The notes beneath the pieces were generated by a model. That model did not search any database and was not told the DNA's origin. It saw nothing but the letters and a program-made list of their open reading frames with translations. The position numbers and the translations under genes were made by a program. 20,222 nt of DNA, taken from contig JBBSLP010000082.1 in assembly GCA_038255145.1 (NCBI GenBank), positions 1-20,222 on the forward strand, in the 5' to 3' direction. Source of the stretch: WHTX01 sp038255145 (GTDB taxonomy: Bacteria; Actinomycetota; Acidimicrobiia; Acidimicrobiales; CAIXPF01). Positions 1 through 7,086 of this stretch are shown in pieces. Numbering within the stretch: position 1 is the stretch's first letter; every line of letters begins with the position of its first letter.

Positions 1-627
1 GACGACCTGCTCGTCGCTCAACAGCTCCAACAGCGCGGGCTGCGACGCCGGGTAGGGGCCCACCGAGGTGACGGTGCCCCGCAGGACGCCGAAGGCGGCG
101 GAGGAGGCCGAGGCCACGGTGAGGTCCACCTTCATCCCCGGGGCCAGGCCCTCGCCCTGCCCCGACGCCGCGAACACGTAGGCCAGCAGGCGGGTGTCGG
201 GCCGATCCGACCGTTCGAGCACGTACAGGGGGGACCCGATGTCCACCACGTTGCCCTCGTCGATGAGCACGCTGGTGACCGTGCCCGGGAACAGGGCGGT
301 GACGGCCACGGCGGTGCCGTCGAGCCCGAGGACGGTGGCGATGGGCGCGCCGACGGTCACCGTGTCCCCCGAGCTCACGGCCACCACGGTCACCTGGCCG
401 GCCACGGCGGAATCGACCTGGCTCACCCCGTCCAGCTGGCTGAGGATGCCCGGCGCGCTGACCTCGAGGGGGAGCCGGCCCGCGAAGGACCAGGCGATCA
501 GGCCGCCGACGAGGGCGGCGCACACCGCCGTGGAGATCCAGCCCCGTCGCCTGGTGACCTTGAGCAACAGGTCGAGGTCGTCGGGCCTCTGTTGCTGGTT
601 GAGGGCCTTGAGCCGGAACTGGACCAC
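1..627 (-). CDS. NHLM-type bacteriocin secretion protein, HlyD family (3' end missing)
   Basis: This is the membrane fusion (periplasmic adaptor-like) subunit of a peptide exporter. The first 209 residues are visible and the reading frame is open to the window edge. The N-terminus (FRLKALNQQQRPDDLDLLL, then KVTRRRGW) matches the pattern at the start of NHLM bacteriocin system secretion proteins, where a short cytoplasmic segment precedes one membrane helix (about residues 36-52). After the helix come biotinyl-lipoyl-like beta segments (PGILSQLDGVSQVDSAVAGQ, then the SGDTVTVGAPIATV type), typical of HlyD-family proteins. The GTG start is two bases beyond the TGA of the upstream dehydrogenase gene, so translation is probably coupled. 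Family knowledge says the partner is an NHLM ABC transporter with a cysteine-peptidase domain; it is not in the window and should be next on this strand. The family call is firm; the exact start is less so. Confidence 0.82.
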   Translation of the reverse strand, partial: MVQFRLKALNQQQRPDDLDLLLKVTRRRGWISTAVCAALVGGLIAWSFAGRLPLEVSAPGILSQLDGVSQVDSAVAGQVTVVAVSSGDTVTVGAPIATVLGLDGTAVAVTALFPGTVTSVLIDEGNVVDIGSPLYVLERSDRPDTRLLAYVFAASGQGEGLAPGMKVDLTVASASSAAFGVLRGTVTSVGPYPASQPALLELLSDEQVV

Positions 628-629
628 GT

Positions 630-2225
630 TCAGGCCCCCGCCCGCCAGGCGTCGGGCGCCAGGGTGGCCGGTCGGCTGCCCACCACGAGCTCGCCGACCG
701 TGGACTCCTCGTGGGCGTCGATGCCCGAGGCCGCGGCGAAGGCGTCGGAGTTGCCGCCGCCGAGCCCGCACACCGCCAGCCCCATGGCCGTGGCCGTCAG
801 GTACGTCGCCTCGTAGAGCACGCCGACGTGCTTGAGGACCAGGGCGTAGGCCATGGACTCGTACTTCCACATGGCCCGCCCGAACCGGGCCGTGACCAGT
901 AGGACGACCTGGGGAGGCGTCTCCATGGTCGCCGTGCGCATGGCGTACTGGGTCAACAGCGTGGTCGACGGGCCCGGTTCCTTCACCAGGCCCAGGGCGT
1001 GGGCCCCCGCCTCGTAGTGGTAGAGGCCGGGGTCGAGCCCGACGCACCGGCTGACCAGGGGGTACAGCTCGAGCTCGTGGAGGGCGCCGCCGCTGGGCAC
1101 CTGGCGGTCGGACAGCTCCTGGTGCCCGTCGTGGAACACGGAGCGCACCGCCGCGACCCGGGCCAGGAGCTCGGCCAGTTGCTCGACGGTGATGGGCGCC
1201 TCGTCGTCGTGGGACCGGGTCGACCGCCGGGCCCGGACCACGTCGCCGAAGGGCGGGTCGAGGGCACCGGCGCGCCCCAGGTCGACCGGAGGCAGGGGAC
1301 GTGTCGGCGCGAAGGGTGCCCGGAGGGCGGGGAGCGGTTCCGCCCTCCCCTCCCATGGGTAGGTCCCGCCGTAGCCGCCCTCGTGCCGGCCGATGCGGCT
1401 GCGGGTGTGGAACAGCAGGTCGGGCAGGGACCACAGGGCCAGCGCCGCGCTCTCGACGGTGTCGTCCGTGTCGCTGGCGCCCGGGCCCGGCGCCGGGTCG
1501 AGCCGGTCGAGGACGGCGGCGTCGAACAGGGCCTGGGCCAGCCCCCGGGCACCGGCGCCGGTGAGCCCGGTGACCAGGTCGGCCAGGTCCCCCACCACCT
1601 GGGGGCGGGCGCAGGCGGCCACCACGGCGGGACCGACGACGGTGTCGAGCAGGACCTGGGTGGAGCCCCGCGGTGACTCGACCAGCAGGCCACGGTGATC
1701 GCGGCGCAGGACGGCGAAGCGGGAGAGCTGGACCCGGTCCGTGGGTCGCAGGCCGCGGGTCGACGGCTCGATCACGTGGCCGAGGGGCACCATCCGGGCC
1801 ACCTCGACACCGGCGCAGACCACGACCCGTTCCAGCCAACCACCGACCTCGAGCCGGCGCAGCAGGAGCTGGAGGGACAGGGCACCGGTGTCACCGGCCC
1901 GCTCCATGGCCAACGTGAACAGCTGGTCCTCGTCCACCGCGCCGGCGGCCAGCGCGTCGAGGACGGCGCCCATCCAGTCGGTCGCGTCGACCGGTCCCCC
2001 GCCGTCGCCCGGTCCCCCACCGTCGGCCGGCCCGGCCGGCCCGGAGGGGGCGGAGGTGGTTGCGGCGGCGGGGGGCCGCAGCCGCATGCGGATGTGGCCC
2101 TCGAACAGCGCCAGGCCGTGCCCGTCGCGCTCGAGCGTGGTGTCGCGGCGCAGGGTCAGCAGCACGCCGTCGACGGTGGGCTGCGGTCCTTCCCGCTCCA
2201 GGGTGTCCTGCCTCGCGTCGGCCAT
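630..2225 (-). CDS. SagB-type FMN-dependent azoline dehydrogenase
   Basis: This 531-residue enzyme should oxidise azolines made by the neighbouring YcaO protein to aromatic thiazoles and oxazoles, using FMN. The C-terminal part (about 325-518) is a nitroreductase-like SagB domain. It starts at VVRARRSTRSHDDEAPITVE, continues with PSGGALHELELYPLV (a conserved SagB stretch), and carries the Lys-Tyr pair (K454, Y455 in MWKYESMAYALVLKHVG) known to be conserved in TOMM dehydrogenases. The end, LAVCGLGGGNSDAFAAASG, is also typical. Residues 1-280 form a less conserved N-terminal region of winged-helix look, as in other long SagB proteins, interrupted by a Gly/Pro/Asp-rich linker (about 59-80). The ATG at 2225 lies two bases after the TGA of the YcaO gene, and the gene downstream starts two bases after this one's stop, so all three are probably translated together. 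The open frame extends upstream to 2795 but that part overlaps YcaO and is not coding. Confidence 0.9.
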   Translation of the reverse strand: MADARQDTLEREGPQPTVDGVLLTLRRDTTLERDGHGLALFEGHIRMRLRPPAAATTSAPSGPAGPADGGGPGDGGGPVDATDWMGAVLDALAAGAVDEDQLFTLAMERAGDTGALSLQLLLRRLEVGGWLERVVVCAGVEVARMVPLGHVIEPSTRGLRPTDRVQLSRFAVLRRDHRGLLVESPRGSTQVLLDTVVGPAVVAACARPQVVGDLADLVTGLTGAGARGLAQALFDAAVLDRLDPAPGPGASDTDDTVESAALALWSLPDLLFHTRSRIGRHEGGYGGTYPWEGRAEPLPALRAPFAPTRPLPPVDLGRAGALDPPFGDVVRARRSTRSHDDEAPITVEQLAELLARVAAVRSVFHDGHQELSDRQVPSGGALHELELYPLVSRCVGLDPGLYHYEAGAHALGLVKEPGPSTTLLTQYAMRTATMETPPQVVLLVTARFGRAMWKYESMAYALVLKHVGVLYEATYLTATAMGLAVCGLGGGNSDAFAAASGIDAHEESTVGELVVGSRPATLAPDAWRAGA

Positions 2226-2227
2226 GC

Positions 2228-4489
2228 TCAGAAGAAGATCGACGAGGGGTTGAGGTCGTCCTCGCTGACGTCGTCGACCCAGCCCAGGCGGCGGGGGACG
2301 TCGTAGAGGCGGCCCGGGGCCAGGCGGCGCCAGAAGTGGCGCAGCCCCGGGGCCATGACCTTCACCACCGACAGCTCGATGTCGGGTCGGGTCTGGTCCA
2401 CGACCATGACGTCGTGGCCCGCAGCGGCGATCCGCTCGACGCAGCCGCCCACGTCGAGGGCCAGGTCGGCGGTGGCCAGCCCGGCGTAGCGGGCGGGGTC
2501 GACGGCCGGGGCCGACGGATCGGGGAGCACGTAGGGGACGTTGGCGATGGTCGCCGTCGTCCACCACTCGACGGCCTGGGGGTCGTCGATCAGGTAGATG
2601 GTGGTGCCGTCGTCGCGCCGCCCCCCCACCCCGGGGAGGAACTGGTTGAGCTCGGTGAGGGCCCGCAGCGCCGCCATCCTCGGGTCGGTGTGGGCGCCGA
2701 AGCCCAACAGGATGTCCTCCGTGGGCCCGGACCGGCGTCGGGAGACGGCGGCGTAGACGGGGATGCCCAGGTCGGTGGTCAGGTCGAGCATCCACACCGA
2801 GCGGTCGAGGCGGTCGTACTGCTCACGGACGGCGTCGACGTAGGGCTCGGCCAGGGCGTCGAGGTCGACGGCGGGACGCCGGGCCCTCGGGTACCACCAC
2901 AGGGCCACGGCGTCACGCTCGACCAGCTCGAGCAGGCCCTGCAGCACGGCCTCCTCGATGCCGTTGCCGGCGGCGTTGCCGTTGGCGTCGCTGGCGCAGA
3001 AGAAGTGCTCGGCGATGTCGGGGTGACCGAAGTAGCAGTAGGCGGTGGGCACGTGGCGGGGGGCGCCGTCGCGCAGGGACCACGCCGTGGTCCAGTCCAC
3101 GGCCCGGTGCTCGTCGAAGCGCTCGGGCACGACGTGGTAGCCGGGGTCGCGTCCGTTCCACCGCTGGCGGGCGTCGTACTGGCGGTCCGAGAACAGCAGC
3201 AGCTCGCCGGGGGCGACGACGGCGGCACCCTCGGCCACCAGGTCGGTGTAGCTGGCCCGGCGGCGGGGCTCGTCACCGCGGAAGACCCCGGCGTAGCGCT
3301 CGATGGCCTCGCAGATGGCCCCGACCTTGGCCTGGACGTCGGTGCGTCCCTTCCCGCCGCTGCGGCCCCGCATGTTCTTGCGCAGGAAGTACGTGCTGTC
3401 CTGCATGAGGGCGAAGTTGTGGCCCGAGACGTAGGTGTAGGCGACGCCGTCGTCCTCGAGGGTCTGGCGGGTGAGGGCGCTGACCGCCCCGGTGAGCGGG
3501 CTGACGTGCTTGGCCAGCCGCGCGTAGGTGGCCTCGGGCCGTTCGGTGCGGTGACCACCGTCGTCGACGAACACCTTGGGGGCCGACCCCAGCACGACGG
3601 GTGCGGCCGGTCCCTCGGGGAGCACCCCGCACGTGGGGCACTGGGGGCGCTTGACCACGTGGTGCGATGCCGTGGTGAAGTCGACGGGGTCGAAGGTGAG
3701 CAGCCCGTCGGCCAGGCGCGGCGAGGCGCCGGTGACGAGGATGGTGACGACCTCGGTGGCCACCATGGCCGCAGCCATGGCCGTGGTCGAGGGCAGCGCC
3801 GGCGAGGTCGCCGGGCGCCGCCACGTCGTGGCCACCTTGGTGTCGAGGTAGCGGTCGAGCTGGCGGTTGCCGGAGAGGCGGTGGGCCAGGCAGCGCCAGC
3901 ACGCCGAGCGCCCGGGGCGCAGGTGGGGGCCGATGTGCACCTGCTCGCCGGCCACCCGGCACAGCAGCCACTCGTGACCGTCGTCGAGCATGCGGCGGTT
4001 CACGGCGTCGAGGCCGGGATCGAGGTAGTCGTCCACCACCACGATGCCCAGCCGGGTGTCGTCGTCGGGCCCGTCGACCACCCGCACCCCCGCGGCGTGG
4101 AGGGCGGCGGTGACCGGCGCCGGTTGGGCCGCCCCCAGGGACCGCACCACCACGGTGGCCTGGCGCAGTGCGGTGACAGCTTCGGCCGGGGGGACGCCGG
4201 TGAGGTCCCACCACGCCGTGGCCCCGGCGTCGTCGGTGGCCGGGCCCGACGCCACGTGGCCGGCCCGGCCCAGACGGTCGATGGCGGCCATGACCGGGCC
4301 CAGGCCGACGGTCCGGGGCAGGTCGGCCAGCACCTCGTCGAGCTGGCGCGACCCGTCGAGGAGGCCGGCCACGGCGTTGGCCGCCCTCCCCTCCACCAGG
4401 TAGTGCGCCCCCTCGTTGGAGAGGAACACCTTGTCGTCGTCGACGACGGCGACGTCCAGGTGGGCTTTGATCCGTGGCTGTTCGATCAT
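2228..4489 (-). CDS. Fused E1-like / YcaO TOMM cyclodehydratase
   Basis: This 753-residue protein should bind the precursor leader and convert Cys, Ser and Thr of the core to azolines with ATP. Residues 1-90 look like the winged-helix leader-binding (RRE-type) segment. About 105-300 is the E1/ThiF-like C-protein half, with two CxxC pairs (C197/C200 in CWRC and C284/C287 in CPTC) that would hold a structural zinc. About 320-753 is the YcaO (D-protein) half. Its ATP-binding acidic motifs are visible: AKVGAICEAIERYAG (386-400) and GNGIEEAVLQGLLELVERDA (508-527). C/D fusions of this kind are well known in TOMM clusters. The C-terminus is LNPSSIFF rather than the proline-rich PxPxP tail found in many azoline-forming YcaOs. 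The gene follows the precursor gene by 73 bases and has an AGGA box before the ATG. The cyclodehydratase role is near certain from domains and context; the products are not known. Confidence 0.95.
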   Translation of the reverse strand: MIEQPRIKAHLDVAVVDDDKVFLSNEGAHYLVEGRAANAVAGLLDGSRQLDEVLADLPRTVGLGPVMAAIDRLGRAGHVASGPATDDAGATAWWDLTGVPPAEAVTALRQATVVVRSLGAAQPAPVTAALHAAGVRVVDGPDDDTRLGIVVVDDYLDPGLDAVNRRMLDDGHEWLLCRVAGEQVHIGPHLRPGRSACWRCLAHRLSGNRQLDRYLDTKVATTWRRPATSPALPSTTAMAAAMVATEVVTILVTGASPRLADGLLTFDPVDFTTASHHVVKRPQCPTCGVLPEGPAAPVVLGSAPKVFVDDGGHRTERPEATYARLAKHVSPLTGAVSALTRQTLEDDGVAYTYVSGHNFALMQDSTYFLRKNMRGRSGGKGRTDVQAKVGAICEAIERYAGVFRGDEPRRRASYTDLVAEGAAVVAPGELLLFSDRQYDARQRWNGRDPGYHVVPERFDEHRAVDWTTAWSLRDGAPRHVPTAYCYFGHPDIAEHFFCASDANGNAAGNGIEEAVLQGLLELVERDAVALWWYPRARRPAVDLDALAEPYVDAVREQYDRLDRSVWMLDLTTDLGIPVYAAVSRRRSGPTEDILLGFGAHTDPRMAALRALTELNQFLPGVGGRRDDGTTIYLIDDPQAVEWWTTATIANVPYVLPDPSAPAVDPARYAGLATADLALDVGGCVERIAAAGHDVMVVDQTRPDIELSVVKVMAPGLRHFWRRLAPGRLYDVPRRLGWVDDVSEDDLNPSSIFF

Positions 4490-4527
4490 GGCGTCCTGGT
4501 CATGAGCGTCGGGGTTCCTGGGGGTGG

Positions 4528-4560
4528 GGTCCTGGTGGTGAGGCTGTCGGCGCAGGGACC
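4528..4560 (-). other. Possible hairpin between precursor and YcaO genes
   Basis: Just after the precursor stop the minus strand reads GGTCCCTG (4560-4553), and 18 bases later CAGGACC (4534-4528). These arms can pair as about seven base pairs with one bulged C. A second candidate arm, CAGGAACC, lies at 4520-4513 but pairs worse. In RiPP operons a weak hairpin here often lets the abundant precursor transcript accumulate above the enzyme genes. There is no T run, and the stem is short, so this may be chance. Confidence 0.22.
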
Positions 4561-4562
4561 GG

Positions 4563-4925
4563 TCAGGTGCAGCTGCAGCAGGGGGTGCAACTGCAGCAGG
4601 AGACGGAGGCGTCGCCGCCGGCCACGGCTTCGAGCTGGTCGTCGGACAGCTCCTCGGTCTCGACCTGGGGGATGGCGGGCACGTACAGGGTGATGGCGCC
4701 CTGGCCGAGCCCGGACTCCCACAGGGCGACCTGGTCGTCGAGGTTCCCCTCGCCCCTGATCTCGGTGACGATGGTGACGCCGGCCGAGCCCGAGTCGAGG
4801 CCGAACTCCGACAGCGTGTCCTTGGGATCCGACTGGAGCCGGGTCAGGAACGCCTCGTCGGACCAGGCGTTGGTGAGCACCTTGGTGTAACCCCGTACGA
4901 ACAGGGCGCGTTCAGCGGTTTCCAT
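4563..4925 (-). CDS. NHLP-type TOMM precursor peptide
   Basis: This 120-residue peptide is the substrate of the cluster. Residues 1-104 form a long leader related to the nitrile hydratase alpha subunit: WSDEAFLTRLQSDP (21-34), LSEFGLD (38-44), a hydrophobic TLYVPAIP stretch (79-86), and the end ELSDDQLEAVAGG (92-104), whose Gly-Gly is the expected cleavage site of a C39-type transporter peptidase. The core is residues 105-120, DASVSCCSCTPCCSCT, with six Cys, four Ser and two Thr among 16 residues. It contains CCSCT twice, separated by one proline. The ATG lies inside the end of the radical SAM gene (14-base overlap), with an AGGCAGG stretch upstream. A cyclodehydratase, dehydrogenase, radical SAM enzyme and exporter subunit surround it, which fixes the role. 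Which residues are cyclised or methylated cannot be read from the sequence. Confidence 0.95.
   Translation of the reverse strand: METAERALFVRGYTKVLTNAWSDEAFLTRLQSDPKDTLSEFGLDSGSAGVTIVTEIRGEGNLDDQVALWESGLGQGAITLYVPAIPQVETEELSDDQLEAVAGGDASVSCCSCTPCCSCT
4566..4600 (-). repeat. 18-base tandem duplication inside the core peptide
   Basis: On the plus strand, GGTGCAGCTGCAGCAGG (4566-4582) recurs as GGTGCAACTGCAGCAGG (4584-4600). The period is 18 bases and 16 of 17 positions match. The single difference is synonymous (AGC versus AGT for Ser). In protein terms the unit is CCSCT plus a proline. The unit is in frame and ends exactly at the stop codon, so the core appears to have doubled by duplication of six codons. 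Confidence 0.9.
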
Positions 4926-6969
4926 GGGTACTACCTGCCTTTGCTCTTGGCTTGGTGAGGTTGGAGGGTGGGGCCGCCGGCCGCAGGGCCGAGATGCCCG
5001 CAGGGCGGAGGGCCGAGAGGTAGGCCCGCTTGTCCTTGCCGTGGCACCACACCAGGTGGGCCAGCCACGCGCTGACCGTCACGAGCGGCTTGGTGGTCCG
5101 GTCGATGCTCGACGTCGTCCACCGTTCGGCCAGCTCGGGCCCATCGCCGCCGTGGAGCACAGCCTGGTACAGCTCGTCGATGGGGTAGGACGTCATGAGC
5201 AGCCCGTCGCGGGCGGGGCCCGGGCGGCGGAGGACGGCGGCGTTGTGGTCGAACAGCTCACCGAGCAGGAGCGGGGGGACGTCGAGGCCGCGCTCCTCCA
5301 GCAGGTGGGCCACCAGGGCCTCGGCTTCGCGGTAGAAGGCCGGCAGCTGGCCGTCGAGGGTGAGGGTGATGAGGGCGAACTGGTCCGGCGGCCACCAGAC
5401 CCCACCGGCGTCGGCCCGGGTGAGGTACTCGTCGCCCCCGCCCTGGACGGCCCGGGCGTGGTCCTCGAGCAGGCTGACCACCCCGCCGATCACGGGTGAC
5501 GTGGTTGGGTCGGCGTCGGTCACGGCCTCGACGAAGGCCCGGAGGGGGACGCCGTAGCGGCGGCCGAGGACGGCCAGGGGCACCTGCACGACCCGGTCGA
5601 AGTACAACAGGTCGGTGAGCCAGGCGAAGACCTGGGCCCGGCACCAGTCGGGCGGCGGCATGGCCGCCGTCTCCACCACGATGTCGAGGTGCTCGGCCAC
5701 CTCGTCGGCGGGTTCGACGGCGTTGTGCACGCTGAGGATGCGCTGGGGGACCATGCGCAGCCCGTACTGCTGCTGGTAGGCGGGGTCGCCCATCTCGGCG
5801 TTGGGCAGCACCGAGCAGTTGAAGAACTGCACGTGGTTGTGCTGCCCGTTGGCCACCACGTAGGAGATGCCGTCGGCGAACATGTCGTAGGTCTCGCCGG
5901 GCAGGCCGAGGATGAGGTCGGTGTAGGTGTAGAGGCCGTCGGCGGCGAAGCGGCGCTGCAGGTCCTCGAAGGCCGATGACGAGACGTTGCGGCGCTTGAT
6001 GTTGGTGAGGGTGTCGCGGTTGGCCGACTGCAACGAGATGGTGACGCCCACGGTGTTGAGGGAGCCGGCGATGATGGTCTGCACCTCGTAGGCCCGCTCA
6101 CGGGCGTTCTTGGTGTTCTGCACCGAGAGCGAGACGGGGTAGCCGCTGCGGGCCTGCTCGGCCACGACGGCCCGGGCGATGTCGACGTCGCGGGGCAGCA
6201 TGCCGAAGTTGGCGTCGCAGCAGATGACGAAGCCGACCTGGCGTTGGCCCATCCAGGCGATCTCGGCCTCGAGGCGGTCCATGCCGAAGCGGTAGACCTT
6301 CGACCCGGTGGCCGAGCCCCAGTCGCAGAACGTGCACGAGAACGGGCAGCCCCGGTTGGTCTCCCACATCATGACCCAGCCGTCCTCGGCCTCGGCTGCC
6401 ATGACCTGGTCGAACACCCCGGTGAGGTAGGGGGACGGCAGGAGGTCCAGGTCGCCGACGCGCTCACGGCGGGCGGTCGAGACCACCTGGCCGTGCCCAT
6501 CGACGTAGCTCACCGACCGCACCGTGTCCCACGCCCGGTCGGGGGCGGCGTCGAGCAGTTCGGTGAAGGTGATCTCGCCCTCGCCGTGGGCCACCACGTC
6601 GACGAAGGGGTTGGCGGCCAGGAAGGGCTCGACGCGCTCGGGGACCTGGGGGCCGCCGAGCACGATGATGGTGTCGGGCTCGACGGCGCGCAGGGCCCGG
6701 GCGATGGCCAGGGACAGCTCGACGTTCCAGACGTAGACGGAGAGGGCGACGAGGTCGAAGCCCCGGAGGCGTTCGACGGCCTCGGCCACGGGCATGCGCC
6801 GGTGCACGGGCATGGCGTACTCGTGCTGGTCGCGGGCGTGGACCTGGGCGTAGGCCTGGAGCATGCCCACCGAGTAGGGGACGTGGCCGTACGACTTGGA
6901 CTGGCCCGACCGGTCGCCGGCAGGCGCCCGCCACAGGCCCATCGAGATCTGCACCAGGGCCACCCGCAT
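4912..6969 (-). CDS. Cobalamin-binding radical SAM protein of the RiPP cluster
   Basis: This 685-residue enzyme has an N-terminal B12-binding-like domain (about 1-150; MRVALVQISM, LVALSVYVWNVELSLA, IIVLGGPQVPE, HGEGEITF) and a radical SAM domain (about 195-400). The [4Fe-4S] cluster motif CxxxCxxC is at C208, C212 and C215 (ETNRGCPFSCTFCDWGSA). The remaining 280 residues are a C-terminal extension I cannot assign. Proteins of this architecture are often class B radical SAM methyltransferases that methylate unactivated carbon; that activity here is inference. The gene is first in the cluster and its end overlaps the precursor start by 14 bases, which ties it to the pathway. I chose the ATG at 6969 because it starts the conserved B12 domain and has a -10 box seven bases upstream. 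A GTG at 6999 would add ten residues (SAQRRRVPA follows it) and is less likely. Confidence 0.9.
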   Translation of the reverse strand: MRVALVQISMGLWRAPAGDRSGQSKSYGHVPYSVGMLQAYAQVHARDQHEYAMPVHRRMPVAEAVERLRGFDLVALSVYVWNVELSLAIARALRAVEPDTIIVLGGPQVPERVEPFLAANPFVDVVAHGEGEITFTELLDAAPDRAWDTVRSVSYVDGHGQVVSTARRERVGDLDLLPSPYLTGVFDQVMAAEAEDGWVMMWETNRGCPFSCTFCDWGSATGSKVYRFGMDRLEAEIAWMGQRQVGFVICCDANFGMLPRDVDIARAVVAEQARSGYPVSLSVQNTKNARERAYEVQTIIAGSLNTVGVTISLQSANRDTLTNIKRRNVSSSAFEDLQRRFAADGLYTYTDLILGLPGETYDMFADGISYVVANGQHNHVQFFNCSVLPNAEMGDPAYQQQYGLRMVPQRILSVHNAVEPADEVAEHLDIVVETAAMPPPDWCRAQVFAWLTDLLYFDRVVQVPLAVLGRRYGVPLRAFVEAVTDADPTTSPVIGGVVSLLEDHARAVQGGGDEYLTRADAGGVWWPPDQFALITLTLDGQLPAFYREAEALVAHLLEERGLDVPPLLLGELFDHNAAVLRRPGPARDGLLMTSYPIDELYQAVLHGGDGPELAERWTTSSIDRTTKPLVTVSAWLAHLVWCHGKDKRAYLSALRPAGISALRPAAPPSNLTKPRAKAGSTHGNR

Positions 6970-6976
6970 GGCCGGC

Positions 6977-6982
6977 ACTCTA
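6977..6982 (-). promoter_or_regulatory. Candidate -10 box for a leaderless RiPP transcript
   Basis: The minus strand reads TAGAGT (6982-6977), then seven bases, then the ATG of the radical SAM gene. TANNNT at this distance puts the transcript start at or next to the ATG, as in the leaderless mRNAs common in Actinobacteria. No clear ribosome binding site precedes this ATG, which fits. I see no good -35 hexamer. The rest of the 117-base gap to the cyclic-di-GMP gene (6970-7086) holds no other recognisable element. Confidence 0.4.
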
Positions 6983-7086
6983 CGCCGTTGTGCAGACACG
7001 GAACGTGGCAGACGTCGGTTGTTCCCGGATCAGTGCTCGACCAGGTCGGCACGCGCCCGGCTGCGCTGCTCCCTGCCCAACAGCGG

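Noticed and set aside
2226..2795. Upstream extension of the SagB open frame
   Set aside because: It overlaps the end of the YcaO gene and reads as Arg/Pro/Gly-rich noise; the ATG at 2225 fits the operon spacing.
2060..4693. Long open frame of 877 codons on the plus strand
   Set aside because: It lies opposite the YcaO and SagB genes, reads as a Gly/Val/His-rich low-complexity protein with no family motif, and arises from high GC at third positions of the true genes.
6970..6999. GTG at 6999 as the radical SAM start
   Set aside because: The ten added residues match no part of the B12 domain and would overlap the likely -10 box.
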